Shown here: in pieces, positions 7,252 through 14,184 of the stretch | Numbering within the stretch: position 1 is the stretch's first letter | Layout: the number at the start of each line of letters is the position of its first letter | Assembly: GCA_046153995.1 (NCBI GenBank) | Contig: JBJXEH010000189.1 | Location: 1 to 14,477, forward strand | Length of the DNA: 14,477 nucleotides | Direction of reading: 5' to 3' | DNA from: SZUA-430 sp046153995 | GTDB taxonomy: Bacteria; Pseudomonadota; Alphaproteobacteria; Micropepsales; Micropepsaceae | Translations under genes and position numbers: made by a program | The notes under the pieces: generated by a model | Databases searched by the model: none | Told to the model about the DNA's origin: nothing | What the model saw: only the letters and a program-made list of their open reading frames with translations

Positions 7252-7259
7252 GTGGATAA
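7251..7259 (-). promoter_or_regulatory. Perfect consensus DnaA box at the rpsT start
   Basis: On the minus strand 7259-7251 reads TTATCCACA, the full 9-base DnaA box, and its last A is the A of the rpsT ATG. It lies between the ribosome-binding site and the start codon, roughly 35-43 bases after the predicted transcription start. It could serve as a DnaA binding site acting as a transcription roadblock, or as an origin-flanking box. Confidence 0.55.
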
Positions 7260-7299
7260 ACCCTTTGCTTCCCTTGCCCTGTGGCCCAGGGGACGCGGG

Positions 7300-7328
7300 T
7301 TATAGACGGGGCCGGAAACCAGCGTCAA
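7300..7328 (-). promoter_or_regulatory. rpsT promoter
   Basis: On the minus strand TTGACG (7328-7323) and CTATAA (7305-7300) are separated by exactly 17 bases, a close match to the alphaproteobacterial sigma-70 consensus (TTGAC-N17-CTATAT). Transcription would start near 7293, giving a leader of about 42 bases before rpsT. It lies in the 102-base gap after the enoyl-CoA hydratase stop. Confidence 0.75.
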
Positions 7329-7353
7329 CCCGCAAAAACCTGCGTCACAATCG

Positions 7354-8130
7354 TCAACGGTGCTCGAACTTAGGCTTCCGCTTCTCGACGAAGGCGGCCA
7401 TGCCTTCTTTCTGGTCGGCTGTCGCAAACATCGAATGAAAAAGCCGCCGCTCGAACCTGACGCCTTCGCTAAGCGTGGTCTCGTAGGCGCGGTTGATCGT
7501 CTCTTTCGTCATCATCACGATGGGCCCCGACATCTCGGCGATCGTCTCGGCCGCCTTCATCGCCTCATTCACCAATTCGGCGAGCGGCACCACCCTGCTT
7601 ACAAGCCCTGAGCGTTCGGCTTCGGCCGCATCCATCATGCGCCCCGTCAAGCACATTTCCATCGCCTTCGACTTACCCACAAAGCGCGTCAGCCGCTGCG
7701 TGCCGCCGATACCGGGCATCACGCCAAGCTTGATCTCCGGCTGCCCGAACTTCGCGTTGTCGGCGGCAATAATGAAATCGCACATCATCGCAAGCTCGCA
7801 CCCACCACCGAGCGCAAACCCCGCAACCGCCGCAATCACCGGCTTGCGAAACGCCGTAAACCGGTCGTGAAACCCGCCAAAGAGATCTTGCGCGTACGTG
7901 TCGGCATAACTCTTAGGCTGCATCTCCTTAATGTCGGCGCCGGCCGCAAAAGCCTTCTCCGATCCCGTCAGCACAACCGCGCGCACACCCGAATTCGCGT
8001 CAGCCTGCTCAAGCGCCTTAGCCAACTCAGCCACAAGCTGCGCGTTCAACGCATTCAGCGCTTGCGGCCGGTTCAGCGTAATCAACAACACCGCACCACG
8101 CGCTTCGGCTTTGATCGTTTCAAAAGTCAT
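7354..8130 (-). CDS. Enoyl-CoA hydratase (crotonase family)
   Basis: The protein should hydrate trans-2-enoyl-CoA to 3-hydroxyacyl-CoA in fatty-acid beta-oxidation. The 258 residues fit the short-chain crotonase/ECHS1 type. Visible motifs are VLLITLNRPQALNALN (14-29), the oxyanion-hole strand AFAAGADIKEM (60-70), GFALGGGCELAMMCD with Glu112, and GQPEIKLGVMPGIGGTQ with Glu132. These two glutamates are 20 apart, as are the catalytic pair of the mitochondrial enzyme. ATG 8130 has AGGTGG 7 bases upstream. mutM lies upstream on the same strand, but a 280-base nested inverted repeat separates them. The motifs support true hydratase activity, but chain length and pathway cannot be read from the sequence. 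Confidence 0.93.
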   Translation of the reverse strand: MTFETIKAEARGAVLLITLNRPQALNALNAQLVAELAKALEQADANSGVRAVVLTGSEKAFAAGADIKEMQPKSYADTYAQDLFGGFHDRFTAFRKPVIAAVAGFALGGGCELAMMCDFIIAADNAKFGQPEIKLGVMPGIGGTQRLTRFVGKSKAMEMCLTGRMMDAAEAERSGLVSRVVPLAELVNEAMKAAETIAEMSGPIVMMTKETINRAYETTLSEGVRFERRLFHSMFATADQKEGMAAFVEKRKPKFEHR

Positions 8131-8195
8131 GAGCTCACCACCTGAATTGTGGCGAGCGGTTTAGCCCAAGCACAAACCGCGCGCCACACAAGAGA

Positions 8196-8468
8196 TGAAA
8201 CGCCAAGCACGCCAAGCCGCCGGTGCAAACCGGGAAACACCGTGCCGCGACAAGCACTGAAAGAAATTTCCCGCAAAGCCGCTAAGCCGCAAAGAAAGAA
8301 GCACCCCGCGCCGAAGGCGCGATCCATCGTCCGAAAGGCGCTTCGCACCGGAATGGACCACTTTCTTCTTTGTGGCTTAGCGGCTTTGCGGGAAATTTCT
8401 TCTTGCGGTGCCGACGCGGCACAGAGCTTGCTATCGAACACAAGCGGCTTGGCGATCTTGGCGTTTCA
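8196..8468. repeat. Nested inverted-repeat element built from the octamer CGCNAAGC
   Basis: The 344-base gap 8131-8474 has no gene and is almost filled by this element. The outer arms are 8196-8220 and 8444-8468 (23 of 25 positions complementary). The inner arms are 8261-8300 and 8362-8401 (37 of 40 complementary, the distal 28 perfect). All arms are built from CGCNAAGC: two CGCCAAGC units at 8201 and 8210, then CGCAAAGC, CGCTAAGC and CGCAAAGA in tandem at 8272-8295, with their complements at 8375-8390 and 8447-8463. The right end stops 6 bases before the mutM stop codon. It resembles a REP/MITE-like dispersed palindrome and could end or stabilise the mutM transcript; I see no transposase. 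Confidence 0.8.
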
Positions 8469-8474
8469 AACCTT

Positions 8475-9326
8475 CTACCGCTGACACGCCGCACAAAAGA
8501 ACGTCGAACGCCCGGACTGCACGATCCGGCGCACGACACCGGTACAGCCCTTCTTTAGGCAGGGCTCCTCTTCCCGGTCGTAAACCGAGAAGCTCTTCTG
8601 AAAATACCCAAGCTCCCCGTTCGCCTGTTTGTAGTCGCGCAAGCTCGATCCGCCCGCCTTGATCGCAGCACGCAACACCGCCTTCACCTCCGGCACCAGG
8701 CGCCGCGACCGTTCGCCCGGAATCGTAGAAGCCTCCCGCTTCGGCGAAATGCCCGCACGAAACAACGCCTCGCACACATAGATATTGCCGAGCCCTGCCA
8801 CGACGCGCTGATCGAGCAGCGCCGCCTTGATCGGCGTGCGCTTGTCCCTCAACGCCTCATCCAACGTCGCCGGCGAAAACGCCGCCGACAGCGGCTCAGG
8901 CCCAAGCGCCGCCAAGAATTTGTACGTCGAAACCTCCGACGCCTTGAACAGATCCATCATCCCAAAGCGCCGGTGATCCGTGAACGTCACGCGCGCACCC
9001 TTGTCCGTCTCGAACACGATGTGGTCGTGCTTACCCGCCTCGGGCGTCGCATGCACGAACCGCCCGACCTTCGCACCCTCGATCGAAAACCGCCCCGACA
9101 TGCCCAGATGCATGATCAACACCTCGTCCCCGTCGAGATGCGCGAGGATGTATTTTGCCCGGCGCGTCAGCTTCTCGACCCGCCGCCCTGTTAACCGTTC
9201 GGCAAACTTTGCGGGCAGGGGAAAGCGCAAATCGCCGCGCCGCGCGATCACGCGCGCGAATCTACGGCCCTCGAGCACGGGCACGAGGCCCTGGCGCACG
9301 GTTTCGACTTCGGGCAATTCCGGCAT
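8475..9326 (-). CDS. mutM: Formamidopyrimidine-DNA glycosylase (MutM/Fpg)
   Basis: This bifunctional glycosylase/AP lyase removes 8-oxoguanine and formamidopyrimidines in base excision repair. The 283-residue product begins MPELPEVETVRQGL; Pro2 is the catalytic nucleophile and Glu3 the conserved acid once Met is removed. Lys58 in RRAKYIL is the other conserved active-site residue. The helix-two-turn-helix region includes GLGNIYVCEALFRAGISP. The C-terminal zinc finger has Cys256, Cys261, Cys278 and Cys281 with Arg273 in QSGRSTFFCAACQ, so it is intact. Length matches the family. The start is fixed by MPELPEVET; no clear ribosome-binding site precedes it. It is divergent from ubiE with 57 bases between start codons. 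Confidence 0.97.
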   Translation of the reverse strand: MPELPEVETVRQGLVPVLEGRRFARVIARRGDLRFPLPAKFAERLTGRRVEKLTRRAKYILAHLDGDEVLIMHLGMSGRFSIEGAKVGRFVHATPEAGKHDHIVFETDKGARVTFTDHRRFGMMDLFKASEVSTYKFLAALGPEPLSAAFSPATLDEALRDKRTPIKAALLDQRVVAGLGNIYVCEALFRAGISPKREASTIPGERSRRLVPEVKAVLRAAIKAGGSSLRDYKQANGELGYFQKSFSVYDREEEPCLKKGCTGVVRRIVQSGRSTFFCAACQR

Positions 9327-9383
9327 GGGACGCTGTGTAACCTAGCTCAAGGAATTTGCGAGCACTATGTAAGGGTGAACCCG

Positions 9384-10139
9384 ATGAGTGACGAAAAACC
9401 CACCGCTTCCTTCGGCTTCCGCACCGTCGCGGAGGACGAGAAATCGCGCCTCGTCGGCGAAGTTTTCTCAAGCGTCGCCCACCGCTACGACGTCATGAAC
9501 GACCTGATGTCGATGGGCGTGCATCGTCTCTGGAAAGACGCGTTGATCGACTGGCTCGCACCGGCGCCCGGCATGCAGCTGCTGGACGTCGCCGGCGGAA
9601 CCGGCGACATCGCGTTCCGTTTCCTCGAGCGTTTGAAAGACAAACCCGGCAACGCCGTCGTCTGCGACATCAATCCGGAGATGCTCGCCGTCGGCCGCGA
9701 ACGCGCGCACGAACGCAACCTCGCAGAGCGCGTGACCTTCTCCTGCGGCGACGCGGAAAAACTGCCGATGCCGGACGCCAGCTTCGACGCCTACACGATC
9801 GCGTTCGGCATCCGCAACGTCACGCACATCGACAAGGCTCTGGCTGAAGCCCACCGCGTTCTCAAACCCGGCGGCCATTTCCTCTGTCTCGAATTCTCGA
9901 AGGTGAACGACGCGCTGCTCTCGAACCTCTACGATTTCTGGTCGTTCAACGCGATCCCGCTGATCGGCCAAGCCGTCACGAACGACCGCGCGTCGTATCA
10001 ATATCTGGTCGAAAGCATCCGCCGCTTCCCGCCCCAACAACAATTCGCCGACATGACCACCGCCGCCGGCTTCAAACAGGTGAAGTGGCGCGACATGACC
10101 GGCGGCATCGTCGCAATGCACTCGGGCTGGAAGCGCTGA
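9384..10139 (+). CDS. ubiE: Ubiquinone/menaquinone C-methyltransferase UbiE
   Basis: UbiE is the SAM-dependent C-methylase of ubiquinone synthesis (2-polyprenyl-6-methoxy-1,4-benzoquinol methylase), and of menaquinone where that is made. The 251-residue protein has FGFRTVAEDEKSRLVGEVFS, YDVMNDLMSMGVHRLWKD, the SAM-binding motif LLDVAGGTGD at 66-75, and ends FPPQQQFADMTTAAGF and GGIVAMHSGWK, all typical. I prefer ATG 9384 because AAGGG (9371-9375) lies 8 bases upstream; an in-frame GTG at 9375 overlaps that site. Its stop overlaps the ubiB start (TGATG), so the two are translationally coupled and form one quinone operon divergent from mutM. Confidence 0.96.
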   Translation: MSDEKPTASFGFRTVAEDEKSRLVGEVFSSVAHRYDVMNDLMSMGVHRLWKDALIDWLAPAPGMQLLDVAGGTGDIAFRFLERLKDKPGNAVVCDINPEMLAVGRERAHERNLAERVTFSCGDAEKLPMPDASFDAYTIAFGIRNVTHIDKALAEAHRVLKPGGHFLCLEFSKVNDALLSNLYDFWSFNAIPLIGQAVTNDRASYQYLVESIRRFPPQQQFADMTTAAGFKQVKWRDMTGGIVAMHSGWKR

Positions 10140-11713
10140 TGTTCAAGAGCTTCGCCATGATCGGCCGATTGATGCGCGCGGGACGCGTGCTCGGGAGCTA
10201 CGGCGTACTGCCGCCACCAGAGTGGAACGACGAGCTGGCGCCACCGCAAGCGAAGCTCCTCAAATACATCTTCCCGAAATCGAAAGCCGAATCCCAAGGC
10301 CGCAGCGGCGAACGCCTCGCCCGCGCGCTCACGAAGCTCGGCCCCAGCTACATCAAGATGGGCCAGTTCATCGCGACCCGCCCCGACGTCATCGGCCCCG
10401 CCATCGCGCGCGACTTGTCGGAGCTGCAAGATCGCCTGCCCCCATTCCCTGCCGACCAAGCACGTCAGATCCTAACCGAAGAGCTTGGTGAGAACGTCGC
10501 GCGCCTCGGTGACATCGGCGAAGCCGTCGCCGCCGCATCGATCGCACAAGTCCACAAGGTCGAACTGCGCACGAAAGAAGGCGAACCCAAACAATTCCGC
10601 GCCATCAAAGTCCTGCGCCCCGGCATCGAACGCGACTTCGCGCGCGAACTCGAAGCCTTCGCCTGGGCCGCCCGCCAAGCCGAGTATTTCGGCGGCGAGG
10701 AAGCGCGCCGCATGAAACCGGCGGCTGGCGTCGACACGCTCGCTCGCTCCGTCGTCATCGAAATGGACCTGCGCCTCGAAGCTGCGGCCGCCGCCGAGTT
10801 CGCCGGCAACATCAAAACCGACGCCGGCTTCCGTGTCCCCGAAGTCGACTGGGACTTCACAACCCGCCGCGTCCTCGCCACCGAATGGATCGACGCGACG
10901 CCGCTCAAAGACATCGACACGCTGCGCGCGAAGGGCCACGACCTAAAGCGCATCGCAACGAACGTCATCCAAAGCTTCCTACGCCACGCGCTGCGCGACG
11001 GGTTCTTCCACGCCGACATGCACCCCGGCAATTTGTTCGTGGACGCCAAAGGCAATCTCGTCGCGGTCGACTTCGGCATCATGGGAAGGCTCGACCCGCT
11101 CTCGCGCCGCTTCATGGCCGAAACGCTGGCAGGCTTCCTCGCCCGCGACTACCGCCGCGTCGCCGACATCCATCTGGCCGTCGGCTTCGTGCCCCCGCGC
11201 CACAGCGTCGAAGACTTCGCACAAGCGCTCCGCGCGATCGGCGAACCGATCTTCGGCCGCCCCGCAAGCACCATGTCGATGGCGCGCCTGCTGACGCAGC
11301 TCTTCGAAGTCACCCGCCTCTTCGACATGGAAATGCAGCCGCAACTCGCGATGCTGCAAAAAACAATGGTCGTCGTCGAAGGCGTCGCAAGACAACTCGA
11401 CCCGCAACACTCGATCTGGGAGTCCGCAAAACCCATCGTCGAACAATGGATGATCGAATCCGTCGGCCCCCAAGCCCGCCTAAACCAAGCCGCCGAGGGC
11501 ATGAACTCGCTCGGCCGCGCGCTCACCGCCCTCCCCGAAGTCCTGAAAAACGCCGAACAAATCGCAGCCATGCTCTCAACCAACGGCCTACGCCTCCACC
11601 CAGACTCGACCCGAGCCATAGCCGACGCCCAAACCCAACAAACCGCCCACGCCCGCATAGCCATCTGGATCGGCGCCCTAGCGCTAGCCGCACTAGCCAT
11701 CGCGCAGTTCTAG
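10139..11713 (+). CDS. ubiB: Ubiquinone biosynthesis protein UbiB (atypical kinase/ATPase)
   Basis: UbiB belongs to the ABC1/ADCK/UbiB protein-kinase-like family; it supports ubiquinone synthesis at the inner membrane, probably as an ATPase that helps handle lipid intermediates. The 524 residues show the family KxGQ motif (Lys73-Gln76 in YIKMGQF), the alanine-rich loop AAASIAQVH (131-139), the AIKVLRPG lysine (Lys157), HADMHPGN (291-298) and VDFGIMGR with DFG at 311-313. The C-terminus (about 504-524) is one hydrophobic segment, AIWIGALALAALAIAQF, where many UbiB proteins have two. The start is ATG 10139, overlapping the ubiE stop; a longer frame from 10085 lies inside ubiE and adds basic residues with no support. 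Confidence 0.96.
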   Translation: MFKSFAMIGRLMRAGRVLGSYGVLPPPEWNDELAPPQAKLLKYIFPKSKAESQGRSGERLARALTKLGPSYIKMGQFIATRPDVIGPAIARDLSELQDRLPPFPADQARQILTEELGENVARLGDIGEAVAAASIAQVHKVELRTKEGEPKQFRAIKVLRPGIERDFARELEAFAWAARQAEYFGGEEARRMKPAAGVDTLARSVVIEMDLRLEAAAAAEFAGNIKTDAGFRVPEVDWDFTTRRVLATEWIDATPLKDIDTLRAKGHDLKRIATNVIQSFLRHALRDGFFHADMHPGNLFVDAKGNLVAVDFGIMGRLDPLSRRFMAETLAGFLARDYRRVADIHLAVGFVPPRHSVEDFAQALRAIGEPIFGRPASTMSMARLLTQLFEVTRLFDMEMQPQLAMLQKTMVVVEGVARQLDPQHSIWESAKPIVEQWMIESVGPQARLNQAAEGMNSLGRALTALPEVLKNAEQIAAMLSTNGLRLHPDSTRAIADAQTQQTAHARIAIWIGALALAALAIAQF

Positions 11714-11722
11714 CCTGGGAGC

Positions 11723-11739
11723 GCCGGCCTCCGGCCGGC
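11723..11739 (+). terminator. GCCGGCC/GGCCGGC hairpin after ubiB
   Basis: A perfect 7-bp GC stem with a 3-base loop starts 10 bases after the ubiB stop. It is followed by CCTTACTC, not a T-run, so it may be a REP-like palindrome or a weak terminator ending the ubiEB operon before vapBC. Confidence 0.45.
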
Positions 11740-11781
11740 CCTTACTCGCCAAACGCCCCCGTTTCTTCTCAGAAAACCGCC

Positions 11782-11821
11782 TTGCATCGACGTCACAGAT
11801 ATTGTATATACACGTATATAC
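11782..11821 (+). promoter_or_regulatory. vapBC promoter with doubled palindromic operator
   Basis: TTGCAT (11782-11787) and TATATA (11805-11810) are 17 bases apart and form a good promoter. The -10 lies inside the first of two copies of the palindrome GTATATAC (11804-11811 and 11814-11821) separated by AC. Such repeats over the -10 are what a VapB dimer-of-dimers or VapBC complex would bind for autorepression. The leader is short, about 20 bases, and its ribosome-binding site is poor. Confidence 0.65.
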
Positions 11822-11836
11822 CAAAAGTGACCCGTC

Positions 11837-12076
11837 ATGACCATCGCCAAAACCCGGACCTTTCGCAGCGGCAACAGCGAAGCGATCCGCCTCCCCAAAG
11901 ACATCGCCTTCGGCGAGAACGTCGAACTTATCGCCGTGCGCTCCGGAGATGTGGTGACACTATATCCGGCCGCAATGTCCGTGGCCGAGATGATCGCGCA
12001 GCTGAACGCGCTGCCGGCACCGCCGTCCGTCGAGAAGCGCGACGGCGAAGACCTCGCCGAGCGGCCGCGCCTCTGA
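11837..12076 (+). CDS. vapB: VapB-type antitoxin, AbrB/SpoVT fold
   Basis: The 79-residue protein should neutralise the adjacent VapC and repress the operon by DNA binding. The N-terminal half, AKTRTFRSGNSEAIRLPKDI followed by AFGENVELIAVRSGDVVTLYP, is the swapped-hairpin AbrB/VagC DNA-binding domain (about 4-45). The tail from residue 48 (SVAEMIAQLNALPAPPSVEK) would be the part that binds the toxin. ATG 11837 lies 15 bases after the doubled operator; only a weak AAGTGA precedes it. vapC starts one base after its stop, so the two are coupled. Confidence 0.88.
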   Translation: MTIAKTRTFRSGNSEAIRLPKDIAFGENVELIAVRSGDVVTLYPAAMSVAEMIAQLNALPAPPSVEKRDGEDLAERPRL

Positions 12077-12077
12077 C

Positions 12078-12464
12078 ATGGCGTTCCTTTTGGATACGAA
12101 CGTCGCCATCGACCTACGCGACGGCGACCCCGCGATCACCGCCAACGTCGCGGCGCTCAGCGGCGCCGTTCTAATCTCAATCGTGACCCGCGTGGAACTC
12201 GAAGGAGGCGTCTACCGCGATCCGGCGAACGCTGCGGTACGAAGGGCGCGGCTCGACGTCATGCTGAAGGCCATCCCCGCGCTCGCCTTCGACGAAGCCG
12301 CCGCCGACATGTACGGCAAGATCGTGGCCGGCGCAGGCTACTCGCGCCGCAAGCTGCTCGACCACATGATCGCAGCCCACGCCCTCGTCCACCGCTGCAC
12401 CCTCGTCACCCGCAACCCCACCGACTTCGCCGGCATCAGCGGGTTGCAACTGCTGGCATGGTAG
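12078..12464 (+). CDS. vapC: VapC toxin, PIN-domain ribonuclease
   Basis: VapC toxins are Mg2+-dependent PIN-fold endoribonucleases that typically cut tRNA or rRNA. The 128-residue product has all the acidic residues of the PIN site: Asp6 in FLLDTNVAIDL, Glu40 and Glu42 in TRVELEGG, Asp95 in LLDHMIAAHAL and Asp116 in LVTRNPTDF. The closing IVAGAGYSRRKLLDHMIAAH and DFAGISGLQLLAW are typical of the VapC/FitB group. It follows vapB with a 1-base gap. Nothing looks broken, so the toxin is probably active. The target RNA cannot be predicted from the sequence. Confidence 0.92.
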   Translation: MAFLLDTNVAIDLRDGDPAITANVAALSGAVLISIVTRVELEGGVYRDPANAAVRRARLDVMLKAIPALAFDEAAADMYGKIVAGAGYSRRKLLDHMIAAHALVHRCTLVTRNPTDFAGISGLQLLAW

Positions 12465-12517
12465 GAACACCGCAACGTCCGAATGAACCCAACCTCCCTG
12501 GGACCGCCGGCACCGCG

Positions 12518-12543
12518 TCCACCGAAGCTTTAGCGAAGGTGGA
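12518..12543 (+). terminator. Symmetric hairpin with GAA/GAA internal loop after vapC
   Basis: TCCACC (12518-12523) pairs with GGTGGA (12538-12543). Inside lie GAA on each side, then GC/GC around a TTTA tetraloop. The internal loop is symmetric and could form tandem G-A pairs. It sits in the 197-base convergent gap 12465-12661 between vapC and the minus-strand gene, 53 bases after vapC. No T-run follows, so it may be a dispersed repeat or a Rho-independent-like stop. The rest of the gap shows nothing. Confidence 0.4.
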
Positions 12544-12661
12544 TCCTTGCCGACCCTGCTGACGCGGCCTCGCAGGGAAATAGATAAACCGTTCCCGTAT
12601 TTACTCGAACTCAAACGACCGAGCCATCGCGCCTCCCTGCTCCAGCTGTCCGCGATGTTGA

Positions 12662-13570
12662 TCAGCGAATTGAATCGGCGCGTAAGTCTGCTTCCAACAG
12701 TTCGGTCGCGAGCTGCAGGGCTGAGTTGGTGGCTTCGTTAAGCGTGCCCCGGCCTATCCCATCGTGAACGAGTTTGCTGCGCATGTTGTACAAAGAATCG
12801 AACGCTTTTGCTTCGGCTACCGACCGCAACGTGCGGAACTTGATCATGTATGCCTGACGCAACGATTCACGCTTGGCGTTGGCCAGAGTTCGCTTCAGTG
12901 TTTCGTGAATCTCGCCATCGATTGCTAGCGCATTGAGCTGCTGCTCAAGGACTTCTATCGCCGCCACATATCGCGCATCGCGAACGGTCTGATCGCACAA
13001 GGCTTCGACCGCCGAAATGCGCAAGATGAACTGACCCTCAGTCTGCGTCAGGAAAAACGAGTCATTGATGAGAGCTGCGCAGTTCCGCTGTCGATCAGTC
13101 AATGCGAATGACGGTTCGATCCAGGTGACTAGGCGCCCTTCAAACGCTTGCGCACCGATCAATAAGCTGCCTCGTGCCTCCGTGCCGACGATGGAGACGC
13201 TGTCCTTCTTGTAGACCATGAGACCATGCGTTTCGGTTCGCAGTTCCCTTCCGGTCTTCTCGCGAACAGCGGCGTGGATAGCCTCGCTGAACTGAAGTGT
13301 TGAACGGCCAAAGCCCACATCGATACCCAGCCTGGCAACCGCACCTACGATGAGAAGAACGTCTCCCAATCGTTGGCCGGCTTGGCGTGCTTCGTCTTCC
13401 GTTGCGAAACCATCCATCTTTGCGACAACCCAGTGACCGACCGGGTGGGCTTCGTCCCCCATCTCGAAGGTCACGGCGCCGAGGCCGGGTACAGTCAAAT
13501 CAAGCGGGGCACCCTTATCGACCTGAAGCGGTGATATAAGCTTGAAGCGGAATCGGGCGCGGAACGTCAT
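12662..13570 (-). CDS. Uncharacterised protein with C-terminal HEPN-like domain
   Basis: I do not recognise the full protein (302 residues). The C-terminal part, from about 165, is helical and ends with SLYNMRSKLVHDGIG, where Arg264 and His269 form an RX4H motif. This is the signature of HEPN domains, many of which are ribonucleases in toxin-antitoxin or defence systems, and the surrounding pattern (ILRISAVEALCDQ, then RSKLVHDG) resembles the ApeA-like HEPN group. The N-terminal half (about 1-160) resembles no family I know; it has no signal peptide or membrane span. ATG 13570 has AGGA 7 bases upstream. A hand count of 12781-13080 gives 54% GC, well below the core genes, which suggests transfer. 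It converges on vapBC. Nuclease activity is inference. Confidence 0.72.
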   Translation of the reverse strand: MTFRARFRFKLISPLQVDKGAPLDLTVPGLGAVTFEMGDEAHPVGHWVVAKMDGFATEDEARQAGQRLGDVLLIVGAVARLGIDVGFGRSTLQFSEAIHAAVREKTGRELRTETHGLMVYKKDSVSIVGTEARGSLLIGAQAFEGRLVTWIEPSFALTDRQRNCAALINDSFFLTQTEGQFILRISAVEALCDQTVRDARYVAAIEVLEQQLNALAIDGEIHETLKRTLANAKRESLRQAYMIKFRTLRSVAEAKAFDSLYNMRSKLVHDGIGRGTLNEATNSALQLATELLEADLRADSIR

Positions 13571-13761
13571 GAATCGGTCCTGGGCTATACATTACGAAAT
13601 TATGCAAGACGAAGAGAACTCGCCGACACGTTATGGAGAAGTCCTCGCTGAATTGCTCCGCGCCACCTTGACCGAAATCGGCGCCTTGCCAGTAAGGAGC
13701 ACCGCCCTTAGACCCTCGCCGCTGCTTGCGTTTCCGCACCAATCGCACCACCCTTACCCGC

Positions 13762-13980
13762 ATGATCGGCTGGTCGCAGTGCCCCGCGGTCGAGCGGATT
13801 CCTAGGAAAGTCGTCGGCGTCTGGCTTTTCAAGGGCACGCGCGTGCCGGTGAAAGCGCTGTTCGAAAACATCGAAGGCGGCGCAACGGTGGATGAGTTTC
13901 TGACCAGGTTTCCCGGTGTCGAGCGCGCGCAAGTCGATGCCGTGCTTAAACATGCGCAGCGCAGCCTCGAACTCACGTGA
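13762..13980 (+). CDS. DUF433 family protein, VapB45-type antitoxin-like
   Basis: The 72-residue product begins MIGWSQCPAVERIPRKVVGV and continues WLFKGTRVPVKALFENIEGG, ATVDEFLTRFPGVERAQVDA and VLKHAQRSLELT. This is the compact DUF433 winged-helix pattern (GTRVPV, then a VDEFL..FPGV helix), seen in antitoxins paired with PIN-like DUF5615 toxins. No such toxin is encoded within the 497 bases downstream or the 191 bases upstream, so it looks orphaned or solitary. ATG 13762 matches the usual start, but no ribosome-binding site precedes it; an in-frame TTG at 13726 would add 12 residues. An AAGGAG at 13694 is too far away to serve either start. The upstream gap 13571-13761 shows no clear gene. 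Confidence 0.75.
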   Translation: MIGWSQCPAVERIPRKVVGVWLFKGTRVPVKALFENIEGGATVDEFLTRFPGVERAQVDAVLKHAQRSLELT

Positions 13981-14018
13981 AGCCCCGCGCGGCTTAGCTC
14001 ATTCTGCCTCTTGCTTAT

Positions 14019-14033
14019 GTTCTTTATATGTTC
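14019..14033 (+). promoter_or_regulatory. LexA-type SOS box, GTTC-N7-GTTC
   Basis: GTTC at 14019-14022 and GTTC at 14030-14033 are exactly 7 bases apart, the known alphaproteobacterial LexA operator. It lies in an AT-rich patch with TATATT just after it, which could be a -10. No recognised SOS gene follows within the window. A rough base-composition estimate gives about 0.3 such matches by chance in a window of this size, so it may be coincidence. Confidence 0.35.
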
Positions 14034-14184
14034 TATATTTCTTAGACTTATTCGAACGTAAGAGCGAGCGGCTTTGCAATGACCCCTCGGCGGCACCACG
14101 GCAAACGGCACCAGCGGCGCAGAGCGGCCGGGCAAACGCGGCGGGTATGGCGCAGGCGCCGAGCCCGCCCGGCCTCTAAACCTC

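Noticed and set aside
6796..7305. Plus-strand open frame antisense to rpsT
   Set aside because: Overlaps rpsT entirely, with no ribosome-binding site or recognisable motif.
10885..12174. Plus-strand open frame of about 430 codons overlapping ubiB, vapB and the start of vapC
   Set aside because: Arg/Pro-rich out-of-frame reading across three well-supported genes.
13569..13805. Plus-strand frame starting MNRSWAIHYEIMQDEENSPT
   Set aside because: Its start overlaps the divergent HEPN-gene start, it has no ribosome-binding site, and its second half is an out-of-frame reading into the DUF433 gene.
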